From: Granulosicoccus sp045106475
GTDB taxonomy: Bacteria; Pseudomonadota; Gammaproteobacteria; Granulosicoccales; Granulosicoccaceae
Assembly: GCA_045106475.1 (NCBI GenBank)
Contig: JBGCEO010000045.1
Span: 35,525 to 99,524, forward strand
Direction of reading: 5' to 3'
DNA length: 64,000 nucleotides
A program made the translations under genes and the position numbers. The notes under the pieces were generated by a model. The model ran no database searches and had not been told where the DNA came from. It saw only the letters and a list, made by a program, of their open reading frames with translations. Below are positions 25,629 to 36,630 of the stretch, piece by piece; within the stretch, counting starts at the first letter, position 1, and each line of letters opens with the position of its first letter.

Positions 25629-27197
25629 ATGAAGATCGGCACGCCCAAAGAACTTTACCGAGGGGAAAACCGGGTAGCGATGACACCGTCCTCGGCGGTG
25701 CAGCTGCTTAAGCTTGGACATGAATGCCTGCTTGAGAGCGGCGCTGGAGATGCAGCGGATTTTTCTGACGCCGATTATGCGGCGGTCGGTGTAGAAGTTG
25801 TCTCATCAGCAGCCACGCTTTGGGAGAACGCTGATGTGATTGCCAAAGTCCGACAACCAGAGGAGTCTGAGCTTAACCTGCTGTCGGCTGACAAAACACT
25901 GATATCTTTTTTTAATCCCGGCGGTAACGAGGCGGGCATGGCGCTGGCTAAGTCCTCAGGCGCCACGGTGCTTGCCATGGAGATGGTGCCGCGTATTTCA
26001 CGTGCTCAGAAGATGGATGCGCTCTCCTCGATGGCCAATATAGCGGGCTACCGCGCAGTCATTGAGGCCAGCAACAATTTTGGGCGCTTCTTTACCGGCC
26101 AGATTACAGCGGCAGGCAAGGTACCACCTGCCAAAGTGCTGGTGGTCGGTGCGGGCGTAGCTGGTCTTGCTGCCATTGGAACAGCAACTTCGCTTGGTGC
26201 GCAGGTCTACGCCTTTGATGTGCGACCTGAGGTAGCAGAGCAGATTGAATCCATGGGCGCTGAGTTCGTTTTTCTTGCATTTGAGGAAGCCGCGCAGGAT
26301 GGTGCCGCGACAGGTGGTTATGCAGCACCTTCTTCACCTGAGTTTCGCGAGAAGCAGCTTGAAAAATTTCTCGAGATAGCACCTGAGATGGATATCGTCA
26401 TCACCACTGCATTGATTCCGAATCGCGATGCGCCAAAGCTCTGGATGGAAGACATGCTGGCAGCGATGAAGCGTGGCTCGGTGGTGGTTGATCTGGCTGC
26501 TGAACGCGGTGGTAACTGTGTCGCGACAGTTCCGGATGAAAAGATTGTGACAGACAATGGTGTCACCGTTATTGGTTACACCGACTTTCCAAGTCGCATG
26601 GCAACGCAAAGCTCTGAGCTATACGCCAGCAATATTCGTCATATGGTGCATGATCTAACGCCTGCAAAAGATGGCGCTATTGTCCACGATATGGAGGATG
26701 ATGTGATTCGTGGCGCTACCGTTGCCTTTGAAGGAGAAATAACCTTCCCGCCGCCGCCGCCCAAGATTCAGGCAATCGCTGCGAAAAAACCAACAGCTCC
26801 TGAGAAGACAGAGGAAGAGCTGGCCGCTGAGACCGCTGCCGCAACCAAGCGGGCAGGGCGCAACCAGATAGCTCTATTGACCGCAGGTGCTGTGTTGATG
26901 TTCTTTGTCGGGCAATATGCACCGGCGAGTTTCATGAAGCACTTCATCGTATTTGTATTGTCAGTGTTTGTTGGTTTTCAAGTAATCTGGAATGTGTCGC
27001 ATGCCTTGCATACGCCGTTAATGGCAGTGACCAACGCTATATCAGGCATCATTATATTGGGAGCGCTGCTGCAAATTGGTTCTTCCAACGCAATCGTAAC
27101 TGTTCTTGCCAGCATCTCTGTTCTCATCGCAACCATCAACGTGGTCGGTGGTTTTATGGTCACGCGACGCATGTTGCAAATGTTTCAAAAGAGCTGA
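25629..27197 (+). CDS. pntA: NAD(P) transhydrogenase subunit alpha
   Basis: 522-residue long-form alpha subunit. N-terminal NAD(H)-binding domain (MKIGTPKELYRGENRVAMTP, SMANIAGYRAVIEA, VLVVGAGVAGLAAIGTA, VVVDLAAERGGNC, about 1-380), a Pro/Lys-rich linker (FPPPPPKIQ, about 373-400), then four hydrophobic segments (about 417-515) for the membrane part. With PntB it couples hydride transfer from NADH to NADP+ to proton entry. AGGGGAG precedes the ATG by about 8 bp. The next gene starts 16 bp after its stop. Confidence 0.97.
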   Translation: MKIGTPKELYRGENRVAMTPSSAVQLLKLGHECLLESGAGDAADFSDADYAAVGVEVVSSAATLWENADVIAKVRQPEESELNLLSADKTLISFFNPGGNEAGMALAKSSGATVLAMEMVPRISRAQKMDALSSMANIAGYRAVIEASNNFGRFFTGQITAAGKVPPAKVLVVGAGVAGLAAIGTATSLGAQVYAFDVRPEVAEQIESMGAEFVFLAFEEAAQDGAATGGYAAPSSPEFREKQLEKFLEIAPEMDIVITTALIPNRDAPKLWMEDMLAAMKRGSVVVDLAAERGGNCVATVPDEKIVTDNGVTVIGYTDFPSRMATQSSELYASNIRHMVHDLTPAKDGAIVHDMEDDVIRGATVAFEGEITFPPPPPKIQAIAAKKPTAPEKTEEELAAETAAATKRAGRNQIALLTAGAVLMFFVGQYAPASFMKHFIVFVLSVFVGFQVIWNVSHALHTPLMAVTNAISGIIILGALLQIGSSNAIVTVLASISVLIATINVVGGFMVTRRMLQMFQKS

Positions 27198-27213
27198 GGG
27201 GCGGTACATAATC

Positions 27214-28596
27214 ATGTTTGAATTAAGTTCAGAAATGCAAACCGCGGCTTACATTACGTCGGCGGTGTTATTCATTTTGTCGCTCGGCAGTTTGTCCGAT
27301 CAGGAAAACGCAAAACGCGGCGTATGGTTTGGTATTGTCGGTATGGCAATCGCGGTATACGCGACCATCTTTGGTCCGGGTGTGGAACTGGGGCCTGTGT
27401 TGGTCCTGATGTTGATTCTCGGTGCTGTCGCTGGGGTATATGTTGCGAAGAACGTCGAAATGACGGGCATGCCTGAACTGGTCGCGGCCCTGCATTCTTT
27501 TGTAGGACTGGCTGCTGTGTTCATCGGTATCAATTCTGATATCAATCCTCCGGCCTTAGCCGACAACGCTGAACGCATAATCCACGAAGTGGAAGTGTTT
27601 CTCGGGGTCTTTATTGGTGCGATAACGTTCACAGGTTCCATCGTCGCCTATGCAAAACTCTCGGGTAAGGTTGATGGTAAAGCGCTTATTCTTCCTGCTC
27701 GTCATGTACTGAACATCGTCCTTGTTGCTTTATGCCTGCTCTTGTTATTCATGTATATGAATCATGCGGGTAGTTGGACGCTTTATTTGATGACACTGTT
27801 GGCGTTTATCATCGGGGCGCATCTGGTGCTAGCCATTGGCGGTGCCGACATGCCAGTGGTTGTGTCCATGCTTAACTCATACTCAGGGTGGGCTGCAGCG
27901 GCTACCGGATTCTTGTTAGGAAACGATTTGTTGATTGTGACCGGCGCATTGGTTGGATCATCGGGTGCGATTCTGTCATACATCATGTGCAAGGCTATGA
28001 ACCGTAAGTTCCTGTCAGTTATCCTGGGCGGTTTTGGCGGGCCGAGTGGTGCGGCCATGGAGATCGAAGGTGAGCAAATTGCGATAGATACTGAGGGTGT
28101 TGCATCAGCACTTGAAGACGCCGATCAGATCATAATAGTGCCAGGCTACGGAATGGCTGTTGCGCAAGCTCAGCAATCTGTTTCAGAGTTGACGCGCCGA
28201 CTGCGCGCTGCTGGTAAAAAGGTACGTTTTGGTATTCATCCCGTCGCCGGTCGTCTTCCCGGACACATGAATGTGTTGCTTGCTGAATCCAAGGTGCCCT
28301 ATGACATCGTATTGGAGATGGACGAAATCAATGATGATTTCCCACAGACTGATGTGGTGATTGTTATCGGTTCTAACGACATCGTGAATCCAGCAGCCCA
28401 GGAAGACCCAAACAGCCCTATCGCTGGCATGCCCGTATTGGAAGTATGGAAGGCCAAGCAAGTATTTGTGTCCAAGCGTGGACAAGGAACGGGATACTCA
28501 GGCATTGAGAACCCATTGTTCTTCAAAGAGAACACGCGGATGTTCTATGGTGACGCAAAGACTTCGGTGGACAATTTGTTGTCTCTGATCAAATGA
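27214..28596 (+). CDS. pntB: NAD(P) transhydrogenase subunit beta
   Basis: 460 residues from the ATG at 27214 (MFELSSEMQTAAYITSA); an upstream frame extension into pntA is not real. N-terminal half is membrane-embedded with about nine helices (LVLAIGGADMPVVVSMLNSYSGWAAAATGF is the family signature region). C-terminal NADP(H) domain holds VPGYGMAVAQAQ, FGIHPVAGRLPGHMNVLL and VIGSNDIVNPAAQ. Forms the proton channel and NADP site of the complex. After the stop comes an oppositely oriented terminator copy (28661-28699). Confidence 0.97.
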   Translation: MFELSSEMQTAAYITSAVLFILSLGSLSDQENAKRGVWFGIVGMAIAVYATIFGPGVELGPVLVLMLILGAVAGVYVAKNVEMTGMPELVAALHSFVGLAAVFIGINSDINPPALADNAERIIHEVEVFLGVFIGAITFTGSIVAYAKLSGKVDGKALILPARHVLNIVLVALCLLLLFMYMNHAGSWTLYLMTLLAFIIGAHLVLAIGGADMPVVVSMLNSYSGWAAAATGFLLGNDLLIVTGALVGSSGAILSYIMCKAMNRKFLSVILGGFGGPSGAAMEIEGEQIAIDTEGVASALEDADQIIIVPGYGMAVAQAQQSVSELTRRLRAAGKKVRFGIHPVAGRLPGHMNVLLAESKVPYDIVLEMDEINDDFPQTDVVIVIGSNDIVNPAAQEDPNSPIAGMPVLEVWKAKQVFVSKRGQGTGYSGIENPLFFKENTRMFYGDAKTSVDNLLSLIK

Positions 28597-28648
28597 TCAT
28601 TGCCAGTTGCCAGTGAGGGAAAGCTTGTCACTGTCAAAAATAGTCTTT

Positions 28649-28781
28649 GAATCGAGGTAATAAAACCAAAAAGGGCAGTCTTATTGCAACGACTGCCCTC
28701 CATTTAGAAATACTACGTTAGTATGATTACTGGCTTTTAGCTGCACTTGCCAAGTCTTCGCCAATTATCTTTAAGGCTGTA
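28649..28781. repeat. Partial duplicate of the gene end and terminator at 31651-31782
   Basis: This segment aligns over about 130 bp with 31651-31782, in the same orientation. It holds a minus-strand terminator (28661-28699) and 17 codons before a stop reading TALKIIGEDLASAAKSQ, against TALKTIGEGLASIARKQ in the other copy. Upstream of these codons the similarity ends and an in-frame stop appears, so only the 3' end of a gene was copied or retained. Confidence 0.85.
28661..28699 (-). terminator. Minus-strand rho-independent terminator, orphan copy
   Basis: Read on the minus strand: AGGGCAGTC, a 10-base loop, GACTGCCCT, then TTTTGGTTTTA. Belongs to the duplicated gene end at 28649-28781, and is now located 65-103 bp after pntB, where it faces pntB transcription; the stem could still act as a hairpin for pntB. 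Confidence 0.8.
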
Positions 28782-28867
28782 TTTCATATGCAGAGCTATT
28801 TCTGTTCCTTTCTGGATGTGGCTAAGCACAATTGAATTAACTCGACACATTTTTGAAAAGAATAACG

Positions 28868-30187
<1,320 letters not shown>

Positions 30188-30355
30188 AGCAGCTCTGAGC
30201 AAGGTCAAGGTGCACTTGCTCCAAAGGTTCCGAATTCCCTATGGACTGAGGTAAGAAACCAATTATCTTGCACCTTGTCTGATTCAATCGCCCAACCGGG
30301 GGCTCGCAGTTAGTAATGGCTCGATCGTCGCGTTACGTTTAGCCTAAATGTCAGG

Positions 30356-31594
30356 TTATCGAGAAACACCAACCGGGTTGTAATCATCTGACCCCCAGAT
30401 TGCCCTGAGATTGCCGCTTTCGTGTCTGTACAGCAGAGGCGAAATGACTCCTTGGGTAGCCACGGATGGATCGGCGGACAAAATAGCAGCCTCAGCTGTT
30501 ACAGGCACAGCCGATAAATGTGGAATGGATGAAGCGCCTGGCACTAAAAGCAGGTCTGCACTGAAGTGTGGGTATGTGACAAAAATCCACTGGCTATCGG
30601 CTGACCATCCTCGAATGCCTAAATTGTTACCATATTGATTGTCGGCTAAGGGTAGGAGGTCCACGTCGGTTTCGCTGACCACAGGCTTGTTTAAATCAAG
30701 CGTGTTGAGATCCAGAATCATTGGAAATGAGCCGTCAACATAGCCATGCCTTTCGTAATCTATGAGCAATTTATTACCATCAGGGCTTAGCTGCATATCA
30801 GTAATTATTCCGGAATATTGCGCAGGCAGGTTTATTCTTCGAATCACATCTGAGATACCGGGTGCGGCGATGATTATCTGTGGGGGACTAGCCGCAGCGT
30901 TAGAATAAATCAACTCGTCATTAAGCCCCCATTCGACAGCCGGTGCGCCACTTCGGTTAGCACCAAATGTCTTATCAATAGTTAATGACAAACGCAGTTC
31001 TGTCTCGCCAGTTTGCGCATTGAATATTGTCATGAACGAGTTGTCACGGTCCAATGGCTGATACTCAACGGTGACAAATCGGTTTCCATTGCGCGACAGC
31101 TTTGCTCGTCTATGAACTTCTACACCATCCAGTACACCGACGCCGATATTCTGCAGCTGAGAGTCAAACGTTGCGAAACAACTGTCGTCAAAAAAGTTGG
31201 CAGCTCGTTTGTTGCATAGTGGGAATACTTGAAGGTATGAAGCGTTACTAGAATAGTTACTCGTCGTTAGGCTGCTGAATTCGTTTGCCAGGCTGAAAGC
31301 CTGATCACTCAGTAGCATGTTCTGCACGGCCTGGAGTGAGAGCGAAGTTCGTTGCCCAGTGCTCAAATTAATACTGACAGGTGTGTTGTCATCCAAGCCG
31401 TCAATACCAATAAGTCGGCCCTGTAGGCCACCATTTAAAGCGCCAGGTGGTTGTTGTTGGCCTGGAGTTGGTGCCCCGGAATCAGCCGCTGGCGATACAG
31501 CGGGCGAGTTACTCCCTCCGCAGGATGCTAAACAAGTAGTTAGCAGCAGGGGTAGTATTTTTTTGTTTACAAGTAACGCTGACTGAATCTTCAA
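30356..31594 (-). CDS. Lipoprotein with TolB-like propeller segments
   Basis: 412 residues, lipobox LASC (MKIQSALLVNKKILPLLLTTCLASC), then a Pro/Gln/Gly-rich linker. The body contains repeated strand patterns such as RAKLSRNGNRFVTVEYQP, DMQLSPDGNKLLIDYE and GIRGWSADSQWIFVTYP, which are typical of WD40/TolB-type propeller blades. Four Cys may form disulphides. Probably an outer-membrane or periplasmic lipoprotein; ligand unknown. Convergent with the Asp-Thr lipoprotein gene. Confidence 0.75.
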   Translation of the reverse strand: MKIQSALLVNKKILPLLLTTCLASCGGSNSPAVSPAADSGAPTPGQQQPPGALNGGLQGRLIGIDGLDDNTPVSINLSTGQRTSLSLQAVQNMLLSDQAFSLANEFSSLTTSNYSSNASYLQVFPLCNKRAANFFDDSCFATFDSQLQNIGVGVLDGVEVHRRAKLSRNGNRFVTVEYQPLDRDNSFMTIFNAQTGETELRLSLTIDKTFGANRSGAPAVEWGLNDELIYSNAAASPPQIIIAAPGISDVIRRINLPAQYSGIITDMQLSPDGNKLLIDYERHGYVDGSFPMILDLNTLDLNKPVVSETDVDLLPLADNQYGNNLGIRGWSADSQWIFVTYPHFSADLLLVPGASSIPHLSAVPVTAEAAILSADPSVATQGVISPLLYRHESGNLRAIWGSDDYNPVGVSR

Positions 31595-31660
31595 AAACTT
31601 TTGTACATAGGCTTCGACCGATTGAATGCTAACACAACATTAAACGAATTGAATTGAGGT

Positions 31661-31702
31661 AAAAAAAACCAAAAAGGGCAGTCGTGTTGCAACGATTGCC
31701 CT
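31661..31702 (-). terminator. Minus-strand rho-independent terminator
   Basis: Read on the minus strand: an 11-bp stem AGGGCAATCGT / ACGACTGCCCT (one G-T pair) with a 6-base loop, then TTTTTGGTTTTTTTT. It follows the stop at 31728 of the decayed gene by 26 bp. A second copy stands at 28661-28699. Confidence 0.9.
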
Positions 31703-31727
31703 CCAAATGGAACTATAAATCTTATGA

Positions 31728-32440
31728 CTACTGCTTTCTAGCGATACTTGCCAAGCCTTCACCAATTGTTTTTAGGGCTGTAGCGCTTTGGTTAGCAAAT
31801 AGATTGAACGATTGCATATTGGCAGTAAATTGAGCTTGAGCTTCCAGGAACGCCGTACTGGGTTTTCCTGAATTGTCTCCCTCACCGGCTGCGTTGCCGG
31901 AATCGGCTGACATCACGTCGGAAGCTGCGAGTGCTTTGTTCAGGAATTTAGCTTGGATCTCTGCGAGGTTTTCGGCCAGTATCTACAACCAGTTTTTTCC
32001 TTCGTTTTCACGTCATATAACTTCTTCAAAGTTCTGGTTAGCCTTACTAGCAGCGTCGACTGTTGAATTTCCACTTGCTCCTGTTCCTTCATAGGCCGCC
32101 TCTTCGGCAGATTGATTGACTGTTTCGGACTGATTAGTATTTGCCACGGCTTCGGAGGCCTCTACGGAACATGGGCAAGTGTCTCGCACACCCGCGCCAT
32201 GTGCATCGAGCAGTGCGTTGGCCGCATCTTTAATCCCTTGTGGCAAGCCGCTGTTGTTGATTTGCTCGAGAAGACTTTCGATGAACTTGCCTATGTACTG
32301 TTGGGTAAGCGCGTTTCCTAGCTCTTGAGATCCAAAATCATCGAGCAGATCGTCTAAGTTCTTCAGAAACTCAACCGGGTTGTTCTGTGCTTGTTGAATC
32401 CAGTTAAGGCTGTGGCTGATACCGCTGATGCATCACTCAT
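31728..32440 (-). pseudogene. Decayed gene for a non-secretory, Asn/Gln/Ala-rich protein
   Basis: An ATG at 32440 with AGGAGA 7 bp upstream opens a frame (MSDASAVSAT...) that dies after 25 codons. The neighbouring frame then reads a coherent protein, NWIQQAQNNPVEFLKNL...GLPQGIKDAANALLDAHGAGV, interrupted by TGA at 32013 and TAG at about 31983 and continuing in the same frame to ILAENLAEIQAKFLNKAL...IGEGLASIARKQ. Three lesions, one frameshift and two nonsense codons, mean it is inactive as read. The family is not recognised; it has no signal peptide and resembles helical bundle proteins in its C-terminal part. Part of its 3' end is duplicated at 28649-28781. Confidence 0.75.
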
Positions 32441-32690
32441 GGAATTTCTCCTAATTGATTAGGTTTCAGGGAACGTTGGCCCGGTCACTGTCCAGTGTTG
32501 GTGGTTGGTTGAGGCTCTTTATTCCGCTTACGAAATACTCCTCTAAGCAGCCAGTTAACTGTGATTGCTAGTGAGACTACGGACCGTGGGTAGAACCGTT
32601 CTTCTAAATGTGAGCTCTGGGTAGAATCTGGAAATGAATGTACGAACTATGGGGCGCCCAATCTCCGGGAGTCATGATTTCGCTATGCGC

Positions 32691-33575
32691 CTAGGCATCC
32701 TGCGCCATTACACTTGCTAGTTTCTCCGCGTGAATTTCTCGATAAGGCTCAAACATTTTTACCCAACCTACCGACAATGGTTCAGCAATTAGTTCCTCGA
32801 GCGGCTTATCACGCAGATTTAATTCATGCTGGCAACGCTCCAAAATCTGAATATACTGCTTTTGCGCTTTGATCAGCCCGCTACAATAGCCGCCTGCAGA
32901 AATGATGGTGGGATCGCCATGATTCGGCAGAATGTACTTTGCACCCAGTGAGGCAAGCCGATCTAAGTCAGAAAGATGGATGGCGAAATTTTGCGGCTCG
33001 CCAACATACGTGATTGTATCCTCCATCGTGTCGCCAGCAAGCAGGATGCCCAGTTCCTTTATCCAAACCACAGTCGCATCATCGCTGTGAATATTGGCCT
33101 CGATCAATTCAATAGTGAGTGAGCCGATTTTGAGTGTCTTTCGAGCTTCGAAAAGCATGTTCGGCAACACTAAAGGCGAGATTACAGGTGGTCCTTCCAG
33201 AGTACCCGCCTCTATGTCCGTACGCTTTTCAGAAAGATGCGCGAAAGTCTTCTTGTTGGCAATGATCTCGCAATCAGCAAATACGTCTGTACCTGCCACA
33301 TGATCGAGATGCCAGTGGCTCAGAACGACAGTGAAATGTGTTACACCACGTGCTGTCAATGTTTCTTTAATGAAGCGTGCATGGGCAATCGACACATGCG
33401 TGTCATATACTAATGCTTGAGAACCGCTGATTACTGCATAAGAGGCGATGCCAAGCGTAATAGCGCCTCCATCAACCCAATTGGGTTTTTGCATAAAGCG
33501 GTAGTCTTTAACGCGGCCATCGTAGAAGGCAAGAATGCCTGGATGAGGTTCGAGAATACGTAGATGTTCTATCAT
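32691..33575 (-). CDS. MBL-fold metallo-hydrolase
   Basis: 294 residues. Metallo-beta-lactamase-fold dinuclear zinc hydrolase: VLSHWHLDHVAGTD is the HxHxDH motif, IHSDDATVVWI and ILLAGDTMEDTI supply further ligands, and YILPNHGDPT the last His. The C-terminal helices (KAQKQYIQILERC) are like those of cytoplasmic lactonase or glyoxalase II relatives. There is no signal peptide. The substrate cannot be deduced. It stands alone. Confidence 0.9.
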   Translation of the reverse strand: MIEHLRILEPHPGILAFYDGRVKDYRFMQKPNWVDGGAITLGIASYAVISGSQALVYDTHVSIAHARFIKETLTARGVTHFTVVLSHWHLDHVAGTDVFADCEIIANKKTFAHLSEKRTDIEAGTLEGPPVISPLVLPNMLFEARKTLKIGSLTIELIEANIHSDDATVVWIKELGILLAGDTMEDTITYVGEPQNFAIHLSDLDRLASLGAKYILPNHGDPTIISAGGYCSGLIKAQKQYIQILERCQHELNLRDKPLEELIAEPLSVGWVKMFEPYREIHAEKLASVMAQDA

Positions 33576-33859
33576 AGATCTACTCTTGGAAAATCTGAAA
33601 ACGGATATCGCGTCTCCGCGAGCATCGTGTTCCAGATCCCTCCCCTACGCTGTGATGTAATGTCACTGCCTGAATCAATCATGTGAGTATAGTCAAGCTG
33701 CTCCAAACTGTTCATGTTTTCACGTGTGCTTGGACCAGTCATGCTTTTGCTTCATGCGACCGATTAACGACGGGCAGCCAAAATTGCAATGCTTTTAACT
33801 ATCGATGCATTCCTTAACTATGTCTATATTCAAAAATCAAATGCACCCTGTCTGTGTAT

Positions 33860-35230
33860 TCAGGGACGTTGGTAGCCGGGAAGCTCAATGACGTAACTAT
33901 CAACCGAGCCCGAGTCGTACCAATCAGAACCGAAAAGCAAGCGTGTACCACTGGGACTGATGGTAACGTGTGGTTCGCCAAAATAGGGCCTGTATTGGTC
34001 GCTCTGCGCAAGTTTGCCTGTTGAGCGGTGATGAGCCAAGCGACAGACTTCAGTATTGGATGGGTCTGTATTTACGAGATAAATCTCGCTGAAGAAGGTG
34101 GTGGCTTTTTTCTTCCCATCCAGAAATTTTAGTTGTTCCGGGTAGCCTACACTGGAGATGGCTACCCAACCCGGTTTTTTATAGGCCTGTGATGAAATGT
34201 GAGTGCTACTCGTTGTGTAAGGATAGCCTCCACTTTCGTTAATGATTGTTCGACACCTGCCAGTTTCGAGGTTGTACTCGGTAAGATGACCAACGCCGCG
34301 ATCCGGGTCACCGTTGCACCCCTTGGGCGCAGAATCAAACGTAACTTGATATAGCGCATCCTGCCCATCCCACGTTTTCCCCAGATTGCCATGCTCATGA
34401 AACTTTTTCATATCGAGCTTGTGTACGACCGACTTCAAATCCGGTGTCAGTATTTTCCCCTGCAACCAAACGTACTTACTGGAAGCTGTAGGGATTGGTG
34501 CGCTCCACGAATCCCAGTCCGTTCCCGGCCCCATACGAATACTGTGAGTCTCTCCGGTGCTGATTCGATACGTCATGGCGAAGTAGTGCTTTTGCTTGGA
34601 CGAACTGTCCCAGCAACGAAAACCGAAAAGGTCGTCGTCCAACGATTGCATGTGGACATCGCCACCGGGGTGAGTGACCGAGCCATCGCAGATGTCGGAA
34701 AAATCCTTGATGAGTGTCCTCTCTTTCAATTTAACGTTTACGCTGTAAAGCCTGCCGCCCTCACGATGAGCTTTGCTGGAGTAATACAGTATGTCCGGAT
34801 CCGTGTGGCTCCAGAATACATCTTCGAGATCACTCGGATAAATGTCCAGTTCGCGTATGATTTCGTAGGAGTGGCCATCGAGAAGATAGTGTCCAGATTT
34901 ACTGCCCGTGCGATACAGCACCATACGGCTTTCATCAGCATTCCACGCCTGTACCGTGCTGTAGACCGGCTTGAAGACATCTCCAGGTCGGCTATCAGTA
35001 ATGCGAGTTACCCTGGTGCCGAACGCTGGTTCGCGGTAGGCCGCGAGATATGGAGGCTTGGCAACCTTCGGAATCACTACCGGGCTGTTGTGTGTGATCA
35101 AACCATCACATAAGCTGGCTAGAGCAAGGTTCGGAACAAGCAATAAGCCACCTATGAACGGTGCAATCCGCAGACGACGGACATTGAGGCCTTTGTCTGA
35201 TCGGAATGCACAGCGTAGTTGATGGATCAT
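33860..35230 (-). CDS. Secreted propeller-like protein, oligogalacturonate-lyase-like
   Basis: 456 residues with a hydrophobic export segment about 24-40 (IAPFIGGLLLVPNLALA). The opening YREPAFGTRVTRITDS and repeating strand motifs (STVQAWNADESRMVLYR, YLLDGHSYEIIRELD, HVTISPSGTRLLFGSDW) resemble seven-bladed propellers of the oligogalacturonate lyase/TolB group. Cys pairs (CDG, FGFRCW, CNGDP, GRCRT) suggest disulphides. Enzymatic activity is not established. No pectin gene is nearby, although uxuA at the left edge is a uronate catabolism gene. Long overlapping plus-strand frames are shadows. Confidence 0.75.
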   Translation of the reverse strand: MIHQLRCAFRSDKGLNVRRLRIAPFIGGLLLVPNLALASLCDGLITHNSPVVIPKVAKPPYLAAYREPAFGTRVTRITDSRPGDVFKPVYSTVQAWNADESRMVLYRTGSKSGHYLLDGHSYEIIRELDIYPSDLEDVFWSHTDPDILYYSSKAHREGGRLYSVNVKLKERTLIKDFSDICDGSVTHPGGDVHMQSLDDDLFGFRCWDSSSKQKHYFAMTYRISTGETHSIRMGPGTDWDSWSAPIPTASSKYVWLQGKILTPDLKSVVHKLDMKKFHEHGNLGKTWDGQDALYQVTFDSAPKGCNGDPDRGVGHLTEYNLETGRCRTIINESGGYPYTTSSTHISSQAYKKPGWVAISSVGYPEQLKFLDGKKKATTFFSEIYLVNTDPSNTEVCRLAHHRSTGKLAQSDQYRPYFGEPHVTISPSGTRLLFGSDWYDSGSVDSYVIELPGYQRP

Positions 35231-35667
35231 GGACTTATGGTTTCCGGTGAGTGGTAATATAGCCGAGTGTCGTATTCAGCCGTTCCATACCATCTAAGCA
35301 TCGGCTACAAGAGCGGGGAATTAAATTTTTGTAGTAGGAACAATGGGTGTCTGTAGTATCGAGAATGTCGAATTGTTCACATAAGCCGCTATGGTACTTG
35401 AAGTGGTTGTCAGTGAGCCGGATTAATTGAGTTAAACATCGGCAATGGCAATATTTGTGAGAGGTAGGATTTATTAGCAAAAGTCATGGAATTTGAACTA
35501 AATGTTGTCCCATACAGCGTCATATTCTTTATCAATTTAGAGCAATACCAAAAGCGGATAACAACTGCTATTGGTTGTGAGTTCAACCTATTGATGCAAC
35601 ACATAATTCAAAACGTTTTGCCTGTGTTTCATAGTCTAACGTGTGTCTCCAGCCCGGAAACACTTTC
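35231..35667. other. Gene-free stretch, 437 bp
   Basis: AT-rich, with short frames lacking a good start or composition. No hairpin with a T-run and no RNA gene recognised. Confidence 0.6.
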
Positions 35668-36597
35668 TCAAACCGCAATCCCATTATCGAGGCCACACAA
35701 CGCTAATAATCTTGACTCTGACAAATCATTCGAACACGCTATGCAAATCAAACCCGTTTTAGCCCCTGCTGGTGCATCCGTTACCGACCAACGTCTGCCA
35801 ACAACCTGAATAGTCTTTAACGTGTTATCAGAATGCATAACAAAACCTTTTGCCCTGACCAGCCCACACTCATTGCTTGCCAATTTTGCAGCCAAGACGT
35901 CAGCATCGACCGTTTTTTCAACCTTCAAATTGATAGAAGAGAAGACCGATGAAACATCGTGTACATGGGTAGATTTTGCAATTCTATCCATGGATTTTGC
36001 ATCGCGTTTGATATCGAACAGGATGTTGGGATCAAGAGTGCTATATACCGCTTCAATTATCGGTGCATTGGCGTAACTCTGCGTGACCCATTGTCGAACT
36101 GACACAGCCTGAGTATCAGTTAACAGGTCCAACTTATTTAACACAATGATATCGGCATCACTGAGTTGTCTTGCGATGGTATCTCCGATGTACTTTTGCT
36201 GACTGAGTGATTGAACATTGGGAGCATCTGCCAGTACGATTATGCCTTCAAGCCGATAGGCGCGTAGTAACGACAATGACTTACCAATGGCCCCCGGCAA
36301 CGCCACACCGCTGGATTCAATCAAAATATGATCAGGCGGTGAATCCTGCTCTTGTAGTTTATGCAGCGACAAAGACAAATCATCACCATAACTGCAACAG
36401 ATACAGCCACCGCTAAGGCTGATCACGTCGTTATCTTGAGCTTCTATAAGGTCAGCATCGATCGGCAATTCACCAAAATCGTTGACCATCACAGCAAGGC
36501 GTACACCATTAGCGTGACGCAATAAGTGATTTACCAGTGATGTCTTGCCGCTACCGAGATAACCGCCAATGATTGTGACGGGTATTACGTTCTGCAT
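35668..36597 (-). CDS. CobW/COG0523 G3E GTPase
   Basis: 309 residues of the G3E family (metal chaperone-type). Walker A GGYLGSGKTSLVNHLL, the metal-binding SGGCICCSYGD (CxCC), VLNKLDLL for guanine recognition and a C-terminal CobW-like domain (FVMHSDNTLKTIQVVGRRW). Members insert or deliver metals such as zinc to client proteins. Nearby metal enzymes are the MBL hydrolase and the amidohydrolase, which are plausible clients. A 33-bp gap separates it from the amidohydrolase gene on the same strand. Confidence 0.93.
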   Translation of the reverse strand: MQNVIPVTIIGGYLGSGKTSLVNHLLRHANGVRLAVMVNDFGELPIDADLIEAQDNDVISLSGGCICCSYGDDLSLSLHKLQEQDSPPDHILIESSGVALPGAIGKSLSLLRAYRLEGIIVLADAPNVQSLSQQKYIGDTIARQLSDADIIVLNKLDLLTDTQAVSVRQWVTQSYANAPIIEAVYSTLDPNILFDIKRDAKSMDRIAKSTHVHDVSSVFSSINLKVEKTVDADVLAAKLASNECGLVRAKGFVMHSDNTLKTIQVVGRRWSVTDAPAGAKTGLICIACSNDLSESRLLALCGLDNGIAV

Positions 36598-36630
36598 TTA
36601 ACACTCACAAACATATAGAACCGTTACCAT

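Noticed and set aside
34391..35113. 240-codon plus-strand frame
   Set aside because: Antisense to the secreted propeller-like gene at 33860-35230, with no ribosome-binding site and unnatural composition.
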